Shown piece after piece: positions 42,912 to 52,569 of a stretch of 64,000 bases of DNA. The DNA is taken from NCBI GenBank assembly GCA_916048095.2, contig OU696579.1:1861501-1925500 (forward strand), given 5' to 3'. Below the pieces are notes generated by a model. That model did no database searches. It saw only the letters and a list, made by a program, of their open reading frames with translations, and was not told the origin of the DNA. Numbering within the stretch: position 1 is the first letter of the stretch; every line of letters starts with the position of its first letter. The DNA is from Sacculina carcini (Eukaryota > Arthropoda > Thecostraca > Sacculinidae). The translations under genes were made by a program, and so were the position numbers.

Positions 42912-43279
42912 ATTATTCACAGTTCATCGTTCGCAGTCCGTGGCTTCATCACCGACGATCGGTGAACTGTTGGATGGTGTTAGAACAACACTGCAGAAAC
43001 TGAGCAGCAAATTACAACTACGCGAATATTACAGAACGTAGTTGTACAAGAAGAAGACGAGCTGGAAAGCAAGATAACAACTGCGGACAAATTGCTGGTC
43101 AGGACAGAAATGAAATTCTGTGCTGAAGCTTGGCTAACAGAATCTGCAGTACAGCAGAGAAGAATGTCCCATAAGCAAGACACAAGATCAACTCTATCTC
43201 GGACACGTGTATGGAAGAGTACTGGCGACAATCTGAGAAGAAAAACAACGCCTGGATACTGGAATTGTCACTGTCTCTC

Positions 43280-43635
43280 ACTCACTGGCATCATCGTTGG
43301 TGGTCATCACACTGTCCATCCTGCCAGCCTCTCTAGACCACTCTCAAACTCTCTCTCTCTCTCAATCAGCAATTAATCAATTGCTCATTTGAAAATGTAC
43401 ACAGATCAGCCTCTTATTACCGTGGTAAACGAATCATGGCGTAACCATGGTAAACTGCGATTGTGGTTAAAGTGGCATTGGTAACGTGCCTGTGGTTATT
43501 CGAAACTCTAAACGCCTCTTATAACGCACTGTCTAACACACATTACAGATAGTAATCACTTGGTTAACTCTTCTCTACGGAACTAAAAAGTTAACATAAT
43601 CATAAACAAACTTCTAATCATTAATCAGCATAAAA
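43280..43635 (-). pseudogene. LCMT1 promoter plus first codons, duplicated fragment (unit 2)
   Basis: Same extent and orientation as in unit 1. One change (GGTCATCAC for GGCCATCAC) alters a codon within the copied start of LCMT1, as expected for unselected sequence. Confidence 0.8.
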
Positions 43636-43691
43636 AATCACCCGTGTTTTAAGTATTATCTAACATTTCCAAATAAGAACTAATGTTATTT

Positions 43692-44428
43692 GATTAATTG
43701 TTATTTGTTTCCGCTCTTTCAGTGCATGTTATTGCACTGAAAGAGCGGAATTGACTGTTGAGTCTTATTAATTGTATATTTATTCATATTTATTGTTATT
43801 TATTCATGCTTATTGTTATTTATTTTCTATTTATTTATATATATTCTTATTTTACTCTCTCTTTATTACTATTTATTATTGGTTGTTATTTATTCAATTA
43901 TACTTTTACTCAGTGTTGGATGTTCTTGTTTATTGAATCATATTTATTGTTGTTGCTGTTTATTGAATCATATTGATTGTTGTTGTTGTTTATTGAATCA
44001 TATTGATTGTTGTTGCTGTTTATTGAATAAAATTAATTTGTGTTGTTGTTACTTATTGAATCATATTTATATTTATTGTTGGATGTTTCTTATTGAATCA
44101 TATTTATTGTTCTTGATTGTTATTTATTACTTATTTATTAGTATTTATTCTTATTTATTGATGGCTGTTATTTATTTAATCACATATTTATTGTTGATTG
44201 TTATTATTTATTGCGGAACGTGGGCGGAGTGACATTATGTACTGTTATCGGATGATGGTTTATTATCTATTGTTATTTATTTATTATTTTCTTTCCAACT
44301 CTCTTTCTAGACTTTTTTCTTTTCGAACTATCTTTCTCTCTGAATCTTTTGGGCGCTTCCGGTACATGGGGCCACCTTAGGGTGGTAATAATGCTTGCAC
44401 TCTTCCCATGCTACTGGATTTGCCTGTA

Positions 44429-44458
<30 letters not shown>
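43692..44458 (+). mobile_element. AAT-tailed insertion with TTATTG-rich body
   Basis: Absent from units 1 and 3, which read directly into TTTAGTATTATCTTGTGC. It starts near an 18-bp perfect hairpin (43709-43750), continues with TTATT-rich sequence and about 30-bp repeats of TTATTGAATCATATTGATTG (43930-44060), then the same 3' module as 16081-16316, ending in (AAT)n. Hydrophobic open frames here are translations of the low-complexity tract. Confidence 0.6.
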
Positions 44459-44459
<1 letters not shown>

Positions 44460-44570
44460 GTATTATCTTGTGCGGGTTACGGCGCGATAATCGCCTCTGC
44501 ACAACGCTGAATTTTCCCCTCCTCGAAATTAAAAAAATGCTGTTTACGAAAAAATTAATTTATAGCGATG

Positions 44571-45712
44571 CATACGACTTTCGGTTGGCTTGTCTTTTAG
44601 GGTGTTTTACTAGTGACATATAGTGGCAGAAATTTGAACTACGAGCTGGCAGCCTTTTCCGCCTATAAATTGGCGCATTTTGTCGTTTTTCGCTCCGTTT
44701 TTCCGTTTTGAATTTATTTTTGTGTATTTTTTCAGTGTAAGAGTGCTAAAAAACCGTTTCTGTGCACGCGTATTTGTTGTCCGCTTGTTGGGAGACTTTC
44801 CACACCTTTTTTATGTTTTTGTAGAAAACAAAAAGACTAAAATATATTAGAGACAGACGCGCGCGGGCATCACTGCCCCACGCGCGCCTACAAGACGTCA
44901 CGCCACAACCGCAGCTCATACAGGACTCCCCGCTCACACCGTGTCACACGGGAGCACACACGGACACACATACACACGCACAGTCCTCACCCGCCGCAAC
45001 AACCAATCAGCGGCGAGCCGCTGCGGGGCATGCACACTTCACTAAACGCACACACACACACACACACACACCGAAACAACTAGACACACACGATCACACA
45101 CTCTCGCACGCAATATACAATTCAACTATACACGATCACACATAGACACACTAACACGTTCACGCACTCACAATCTTTAACACACACACACTCTCTCTCA
45201 CTACACACGATTACACCACAGTTTTTCAAGTTTTTTTGCATTTCTGTGCAGTAAAAAATTTCCTTCCTTCAGTTGTTCATACTTTCCGCTACTAAATGGG
45301 CGACGTATATTGCCTGTGTTTCTGGTATTAGATATTATCGATTTCATCGGGTCTGGTGGTGGTGGTATTTGTATAAAGTTGCATATAAATTATTAGGGGG
45401 TAAAACACATATAAGGAAAGGTAGGATATGGAAAGGTACACAGAAATAAAAACTGCAAATAACCAACCAAATAACCAAACAATCCCCAACAAGCGGAAAA
45501 CAAATACGCGTGAACAGAAACGGGATTTTTAGTACTCATACACTGAAAAATACACACAAAAATCAATCCAAAACGAAAAATGGACAAACGGAGCGAAGAA
45601 CGACAAAATGCGCCAATTAATAGGCGGAAAAGGTTGCCAGCTTGTAGTTCAATTTTTTGCCACCAGATGTCACTAATAAAACACCATAAAAGACATGTCA
45701 ACCCGAACTTCA
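44571..45712. mobile_element. Foldback element FB1 (unit 2)
   Basis: Inverted arms of about 210 bp, 44575-44790 and 45485-45712 (about 85 percent similar by eye), starting with the GTGTTTTACTAGTGACAT segment and its complement near 45670. They enclose a non-coding centre with GGTGGTGGTATTTG. A solo LTR (44820-45220) is nested inside. No transposase. Confidence 0.75.
44820..45220. mobile_element. Solo LTR nested in FB1 (unit 2)
   Basis: TGTAGAAAAC at the left, ACACCACA at the right, flanked by GTTTT (44815-44819 and 45221-45225). Unit 3 has the empty site ATGTTTTTCAAG. Contains CAACCAATCAGCGG (CCAAT box) and CA-rich tracts. Confidence 0.82.
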
Positions 45713-45930
45713 TAGGTTGACCCTGCGGTCAGGGGGATAAGAATACTGCCGCCGTACCCGCTGCGTGTCGTGTAAGAGGCGACTAAAAGCGGACCCTCTG
45801 CTTCTTCCCTTCGAGCAACTACTGTCAGGACCGGGGGTGTGCGATAATTTAGCAGAGTTGGTGCCCCCCTGTAACGGCAGCTGTCTTCTGTCCTATCCTT
45901 CTCCCGGAACCAAAAAACGACTTTCATAGC
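45713..45930. mobile_element. SINE-like dispersed repeat (unit 2)
   Basis: Near-identical to 9825-10040, at the same position relative to the foldback arm, so it was duplicated with the flank and not inserted independently. Confidence 0.6.
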
Positions 45931-46169
45931 ACTCAGACATTGGCTTCAATAATACTGGAGGACAACATTCCCAGTTAATAACACTGTATAATACAAAATA
46001 ATTCAATAGTCACAGCCAGCCAGTAATTCAATAGTCAGTTTTGTGTACCATTGCGGTACACAAAACTGAACTACAGCTCAAATAGCATAACACACTGATG
46101 CAGTAAACAATACAGAATAGATAATTAATATAAAACAAACGTTGAAGACTGTAAACACCTCCAGGTTCA
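45931..46169. repeat. Duplicated flank F, left part
   Basis: Matches 10041-10252. Split by the I-like LINE at a 10-bp target duplication TCCAGGTTCA; the rest resumes at 49880. A short extra duplication, CAATAGTCA with CATTGCGGTACACAAAACTG, lies at 46005-46060. Confidence 0.7.
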
Positions 46170-46599
46170 TGTTGTTGTTGTTGCGAAAGCGTTTCGGTGT
46201 GACGGAACGGATGGCGACCTGGAACGGATGGCGACCTGACGTTTGCGACGCGTTTAAGGCATTTAATGCCTTCACTGAAGATTAATTCCTTCACTGAAAC
46301 GTGGAGGGTTTGTTATTATCTGTTATGAAATTGCATTTGTTGTTTGAATAGTTTCTTGCCATCATATTCTAAGTTCACATTGATTTAATAAGTCTTATTG
46401 GGGCCTTTATTTACTTGAGTGCTTATTCTGGTGTCTTATTTTCGTTGCAGTGGAAGTTGTAAGGACCAATTCCATTGTTGTTTTGTTGTGGGAATGGTCT
46501 CTGTTCAGGAAAATAGCTGCAGACGTTCAGTTATCATCTAAGTGATATTTGTCTTTGTGTACAATGTTATTAATCAGTGAGTAATGTCTTAGTAATATA

Positions 46600-47045
46600 A
46601 CTTTTGAGAACCTTCTACGGTCCTCGATTATATAACTCGCTCCCTTCTCATATCACCTCGCTCACTTATCAATCTTTTACCTCTTCTCTACGTAAACATC
46701 TTGTGGAAATTTCCTTTGATCCCGTGACTCATTCCTTGACTCCTTTTGCCTCTCTCTGATATGTGTGTGGGCGCGAATGCATGTATGTTTGTGTTTACCT
46801 ATGTTTTAGTCTAATTATGTTTATTGTTCTCTGTTATTGTGTTCTTCAATCACCCTTCAATGTGTTCTTCTCATTGTGTAAATGTGTTCATTGAGTTATT
46901 TGAATCGTGTAATATTTATTCATTCATGTGTTCTTTTTATTGTTTCTGTAATAACTGTTTAGCTTTGTCCGCTTGTACATACTGTTTAGCTGCTGCGCGC
47001 CCGTGTACGACAGGCGCTATAACAAATACACTGAACTGAACTGAA
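46600..47045 (+). mobile_element. L2-like LINE 3' fragment inside FB2
   Basis: The last codons of an ORF2 (FYGPRLYNSLPSHITSL style, then KHLVEISF) run to a stop near 46759, followed by a 3' UTR and a short tandem tail ACTGAACTGAACTGAACC. It is a different subfamily from the LINE at 15531. Confidence 0.65.
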
Positions 47046-48474
47046 CCTTGCATTACTGTGTTTGTGGTGTAGTCGTATTGTAGGTCCCGAACATGAGTTT
47101 TTTGGGGATTTCGTTCTGAGCGTCTTTTCTATATGTGTTCATTGCATGCTCCATCTGTTTTCGTTTTTCCTCCTTTTCATCTATTATGTTGTCAGCCCTG
47201 TATTTCTTACTATTTTTACAAGTTTTGTTTGGCAATTGAACCGAATAAAATCGTTGATTGGTGGTTTGTTTTTCTACGCGTGAGCATGTGCATGTTTAGG
47301 GAAAACGCTTCAAGGCCCATTTTTCGATTGGTGACTTTACCAATCGAAGCTACCTACACACGTTTTAAATGTGTGTAGGTGTACACGCGCATTCACATAG
47401 GAGTCATTTGTAGTGAACCACAGGCTTGGTTCATCCTTAGATTCTTCTGCAATTTTTTAGTTCGTTGTTGACTGTCGAAGTGTCTCTTGAGTGACTGTTT
47501 TCTGAGAATGCATGTCTGATTTACAGCTCGCCTTACAATCAAAGCATCAACATTTCTTACTAAATCAAATCTTGTTCTGCCACGGGGCTAGCAGAGTGGA
47601 ATGCAGATGTCCATGTCCACAATGACTACAGGTCCCCCTTCACTATGGAAAGTATTATCCGCTCAGAGGCGGGGTCTCATAGCTGCCACGCTGCTCGCTG
47701 TGACCTGCTTCTCATGGACGGAATTCGAGCACACACATACACACACACATTGTGTTCAACACTAATCTGAGTAGAATCCGATTGGTTGATGCTGAACAAG
47801 TGTTATACTAACTATACAGTTTGAACTTCGACGCCCACTGGATAATCTGATGTTTGATTATTGAAGAGGGCAGCGATGTTAGTAAATATCCCCCAGAGTA
47901 GTGATTTTAAATTAAATGAACTTCAATAGTTTTTAGTGTGCGTACTTTATTCACATATTCCCCATATATAGATTGTTGACCATACGCATTTAAACACATC
48001 AGTAGAGAAGGCTATGTTCGCGTGTAATTTTGCGGGGGCAAAGCCTCACGGCCCCGGCTGGCACACCGCAGGTCCGGCCACCACACGGGTTTTCGCAGTC
48101 ACGACCAGCACAGAAATACTTTCTCGACACTCGTATCAATCACGTCACCGTTTGACCAACATATAGCCACCACCAGGGAAAACAGTTTAACTCGTGTACT
48201 AACCAACAAAGCAACAAGACCAATCAAGCAAAAGTATATTTCGTTTAGCGCATATAACCACATATGCGAGCACAAATAATCAACGGCAAGAATAAATAAA
48301 ATGGATCCAATGTAGCAAACACGTATACACACAATATACAGTAACATTAAAACCAGATCAAGCACACAAGAGAAAGCTAAAAGATTGCTGAAAACAACAG
48401 GCAGCAGAAAATAAACGTGCGCTTATCAGTTTAACCAATTAATCACCTGTGGTATTAACAAACCAAACAGCTAT
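47046..48474. other. Centre of FB2, mostly unrecognised
   Basis: A 12-bp palindromic stem near 47352-47382 (CCTACACACGTTT / AAATGTGTGTAGG) is the only clear structure. Short open frames lack recognisable domains. Confidence 0.35.
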
Positions 48475-48934
48475 CAAAGCCATTCCCACAACAAAACACA
48501 ACAAACAATGGAATTGGTCCATACAACTTCCACTGCAACAAAATATGACACCAGAATAAGCACTCAAGTAAATAAAGGCCCCAATAAGACGTATTAAATC
48601 AATGCGAACTCAGAATAAGACAGCAAGAGACTATTCAAACAACAAATGCAATTTCATAACAGACCCTACAAGTTTCAGTGAAGGAATAAATATTCAGTGA
48701 AGGAATTGAATGCCTTGAACGCGTCGCAAACGTCAGGTCGCCATCCGTTCCAGGTCGCCATCCGTTCCGTCACATCGGCCTTTCTAGACCATTTCACGCT
48801 CAAGGCTGTCGTGGTTGTCTCCTCATGGATTATGAAAAGGATTAAATAGAATGAACATGGCTAAAATTTGTTCTCAAGCAAAAGGGAATGGTACAAGAAA
48901 GAAATCAAGCTTCAAAACATGATTTAGATAATCT

Positions 48935-49807
48935 TTAGATATCACCCCAAATATTTGTCGATTGTAAAAACTCCACTAGTAGGTTCACCAACTGTTGGTC
49001 TCTATACCCCAGAACAATTCTTTTATTAAACTCCAGTCCCGTTGCCGCGCAATAATCCAACATTGGCTGTCTGGCGATACTAAATTTCACGCAATCTAGG
49101 ACCGCATGCTTGACAGTGAAGGGCCTGTCACATGTTGTGCATGTTGGTGGTTGACTTCGGTCGATGATATATCGATGCGTCAAGCGCGTGTAGCCCATTT
49201 GGAGTCTGGCCAGGATTTTTTCTGTTTTCCTCGGTTGATGCGTCTGTGGTATTTTGCTTGGGTAATCCCTTATATCGCCGATATGATGTTGATTTCTCGC
49301 CTCCTCCCATTGCTGCGAGAGATATTTACTCAGTGCCGCATCGATCATGCTATATATACAATTTTTGGTGATCGGATATGGAGCTATACTTTGCTTTGAT
49401 AAGGCGTTCTTTGCCGCGACGTCTGCTTTCTCATTTCCTTCAATTCCTCGATGGCCGGGTATCCACATAAAAATGCACTCTTGTCCATTAGATACAAGGT
49501 GGTGATGGATCGCTAAAATCTTCTCGAGTAAAAAATCTGAGTCCGATCTATCTAAAAGATGTTGAATGGCGGATTTTGAGTCAGAAAATATGATGAAGTG
49601 TTGGAATTCACAGTTTTGTGCTATAATTAAAGCTTTGTATATTGCATATAACTCTGTGTCATATGCTGAGGCGTATGGTGGCAACCGATACTGGTACGTG
49701 CCATGCCCCGGTATGCTTACTGCACAACCTGCCTTGTTCCCAACCTTGGAGCCATCAGTATATATCTGTTGGAAGTTATCCTGGTGTGCGACGAATTCCC
49801 GGAACAA
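48935..49807 (-). pseudogene. I-like LINE ORF2, RNase H and C-terminal zinc motif
   Basis: An open 290-codon frame: RNase H with IYTDGSKVGNKAGCAVSI (first Asp), DTELYAIYKAL (Glu), IIFSDSKSAIQHLL (Asp) and WIPGHRGIEGNEKADVAAK (His/Asp). A C-terminal cysteine motif follows, CTTCDRPFTVKHAVLDC, typical of I/Jockey-group LINEs. RNase H would degrade the RNA template during reverse transcription. RT and endonuclease are missing because of 5' truncation, so the copy is inert. Confidence 0.85.
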
Positions 49808-49878
49808 ATTATGAATTTCGCAATCTAAAATTTTGTCAAGTTTGTCTGAGAATAAAAATTGAACATTTGGTTTACTTA

Positions 49879-50077
49879 TCCAGGTTCACTAACTGAATGT
49901 CTTTCTACAACCATATATGCCGCTGGTATCTCAAGCCAAAACTATTGATAGTTACATGGATAGATACATGGATAATATTGATAATATACATTTTTTATCC
50001 CCATATATTCACTTATATTATTGTGAATTTTAATATTACATTATAATATAATGTTGTATAATTATAATATAATCTTC
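49879..50077. repeat. Duplicated flank F, right part
   Basis: Matches 10252-10407 (TATGCCGCTGGTATCTCAAG; TTTTTATCCCCATAT), with two small internal expansions (GATACATGGATA; extra ATTATAATATAAT). Confidence 0.7.
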
Positions 50078-51204
50078 ACTCATCACTCGCTGTTGTCGCT
50101 TTGTTCTACGAATTTTTTTTCCTATCCGGTCTCTCATCGATAAATCATCTGCAATTCTTCTCGTTAACGCCTATATCTTCTCTCGTCTGGACTACTATAA
50201 TTCCTTATTTCTTCGCTTGCCTCTCAAGGCGATTCGCCAACATCAATCTGTCATTAATCTTTCATGCCGCTTTGTTCTGAGACTTCCTCGAAGAACGCCG
50301 ACCTCCTCTTACATCCGTCAACTTGGCTGGCTTCCTGCTCCCCTTAGAATTAGCTACAAAATTTGCTGTTTAGATTTCAAAATTATTAAGTCTCCCTCTT
50401 CCCCATCTTACCTACGTGAACTCCTGTCACCTCAAGTACGACCCTCATCTGGATACCCTGTCCCACTCTTCTGCCCTCCCGCCATCAACGAGTCCACCTG
50501 GTCGGCCAAGTCCTTCTACTTGTCGGCCCCTCGCCTCTACAACTCTCTACTTCCTCAGCTTCATCAAATTAGTTCCTTTGCTTCCTTTTCATCTGCTCCC
50601 CACAAACATCTTCTTGCTTCTTCTTCTGAATAAATGCGTTTCTTGTATTCTTTGTTGCTTTTATGTTGTTACCCCTGATTGTTCTTGTTTTTCTCATGTT
50701 GTGCACGGTATGTCTTTCCTTGTGCGTGTTGTTTATACCTTTGTTTTTTCCGCAAGCTCTTGTCTTTTATTATATTGTTCGCGCCTTTGCATTTTATCGT
50801 GCGCTTTATTAAATATACGAGTTGTTTGTTTGTTTGTGTACTCATCACTATTTCACTGTGAGTGTCACCGCCTAGTCAACTGTATGCATGACTAACAAGA
50901 GTTTCAAGAAAAAATTGACTGCAGCTCTCTAGATTTTAATATTAAATGTAATTATAATATCGAGAAGCGATCAACTGTTCAATAATTCAAACTTGTTTGA
51001 TTTCATATGTTGTGTAGTTTGTTCTATTTTGTTGTTTGGTTTTTATTTGCTTAAGGGGCTTAATGAAAATACTCACAGCTCTTAGTAAAACCCTGCCAAA
51101 TATATATATACGTCTTAAATTTGCTGTGGTTTTACTGATATTGATCATTGTTTGGTGTTCATGTTGAAATTGAATTTGGTCAAAATACACAAAAAATGTA
51201 TCTC
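50078..51204 (+). mobile_element. L2-like LINE 3' part
   Basis: ORF2 C-terminus (50217-50633, in frame: LSCRFVLRLPRRTPTSSYIR, LYNSLLPQLHQISS) and complete 3' UTR to TGTATCTC, where Gypsy element G begins. It starts at the same truncation point as 10408. Confidence 0.8.
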
Positions 51205-51639
51205 TGTGGGGACTGAGATGACAATTTGTATCGATGTTATGTTTTGCGATTTGTGCGAGTATGATAGTGTAAATGATACCCTTTGCTGAATGTTATTATT
51301 CAATGTTTGTCTGTCTGTCTATATGTGTGTTCATGAGCGTGAAAGTGACCTTGATGCTGTGAGTGAATGATTCTACGAATGTAACCGGCCGTTTGCAGTC
51401 CTGCACTATGTCCATGTGTAATATGACCTTCCCCGGTTAGTTGCCGGCTCACCAGGACGCTTGTATGTATGTCTGTGTGCTGTGTGCTTGTATGTGTGTA
51501 TATCATATGTCTCTGTTCGCGTATGGGCTGATTCGCGGTTATATAGATGTGTGTGTGTGTGTGTGTGTGTGTGGAACGTTGATACAGTTGTGCTTTGGCT
51601 TTCGTGGTGTTTCTTTGTCTGCTAATCACGCATACCACA
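51205..51639 (+). promoter_or_regulatory. Element G 5' LTR
   Basis: TGTGGGGACTGAG to GCATACCACA, 435 bp, followed two bases later by the primer site TGGTGACCCCGATTT (51642). A TATA-like GGTTATATAGATG lies at 51538-51550, and a GT microsatellite at 51550-51573. Confidence 0.75.
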
Positions 51640-51769
51640 ATTGGTGACCCCGATTTTGGTTTGAGCATTTTCAAAGTCAGTTTTCAGTTGTGATTTCCTC
51701 ATTCATAATTGTCATCATATATCATTTTTCACTTTCGCTATTTGTAACTTTTGTGCTCGTAATCACAAC

Positions 51770-52565
51770 ATGTTGGGGAAAGAGGAAACTTCACTTTCAG
51801 CTTACGGTGAGACCGCTGTCGGTCGCGTGTCCATTAAACCGCCAGCGTTTATGGAGAACGCCGTCGAGGGTTGGTTTGTCGTCCTGGAGGCGCAATTCAA
51901 CCTCCAAAACATCGTCTCAGAGACTACGCGGTTCTACCACGTAGTATCTTCTTTGCCGCCTAATGTGGTGAGCCAGCTTCCTACGAGCTATCTGAGGTCT
52001 CAAAGTTTTACGGAAATAAAGAACGAGGTGATACAGTTGTTCGAGCGCACCAAACCAGAACGCTTCGACGAGCTAATCTCAACGAAAGTGCTGACTGGTC
52101 GCCCATCTGCCTTCATGGCTGAGTTGCAAGCAACAGCGAGGAAGGTTGGAGTTTCAGGTGAGCTGGTTCGTCAAAAGTTCTGTCAGGCTATGCCTGGCAC
52201 GATCAGACCGGTGCTGGCGTCTCGTAAAGATATGCCGATATCCGAACTAGCTAAGCTGGCGGACGAGCTTATGCCACTGGCACAACACAATGCATCTTGC
52301 TTGACAGTGAACAGCTCAGGCAGTAGTTCCTCTGCTGCTAGGCCTCGTACCACCATCGATACACACTGGTAGCATGACATTGACGCCGTACTACGCCGAT
52401 CAGCGACCTCAAGTATGTCGGGCCCATCTCTTCTTTGGCCCACGCGCGAGAACGTGCAAACCGTGGTGCAAGTGGCCAAATAAATCACCGGGCATAACTA
52501 TTCAACCGTCGTCTCGGCCCTCTTCGCATGCGGCTTCACCAGACCGTCAACAACAGTCGGAAAAC
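51770..52565 (+). pseudogene. Element G Gag, frameshifted
   Basis: MLGKEETSLSAYGETAVGRV then KPPAFMENAVEGWFVVLEAQ, clearly homologous to element A Gag. The frame stops at 52370. The CHCC region (CRAHLFFGPRARTCKPWC) continues in another frame to 52568, so a frameshift lies between them. Confidence 0.8.
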
Positions 52566-52569
52566 TAGA

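Larger units (their letters stand above)
39596..43691 (+). repeat. Kinesin unit 2
   Basis: Second copy of the composite unit. It lacks the solo LTR in the promoter and thus shows the ancestral structure there. Its kinesin and repeats are slightly more diverged from units 1 and 3 than those are from each other. The downstream part continues after an insertion at 43692-44458. Confidence 0.87.
46190..48785. mobile_element. Foldback element FB2 with arms of about 310 bp
   Basis: 46195-46505 and 48475-48785 are inverted copies (over 90 percent similar by eye), both with two tandem GGATGGCGACCTG words near the outer end and GGGGCCTTTATTTACTTGAG further in. The centre (about 2 kb) carries a LINE 3' fragment and unrecognised sequence. 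No transposase frame. Confidence 0.78.
46170..49878 (-). mobile_element. I-like LINE, 5'-truncated, carrying a foldback element
   Basis: Flanked by TCCAGGTTCA (46160-46169 and 49879-49888). Reading the minus strand, it begins within the RNase H region and ends in a (CAA)n-type tail at 46183-46170, as in 5'-truncated target-primed insertions. Flank F at 10242-10256 shows the uninterrupted site. Its 3' UTR is split by foldback element FB2. Confidence 0.75.

Noticed and set aside
43758-44232. Hydrophobic leucine/isoleucine/tyrosine-rich frame
   Set aside because: It is a translation of TTATT-rich low-complexity sequence within an inserted repeat.
47046-48365. Short membrane-like frames in the centre of FB2
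   Set aside because: No homology recognised and no conservation evidence; likely chance frames in AT-rich DNA.
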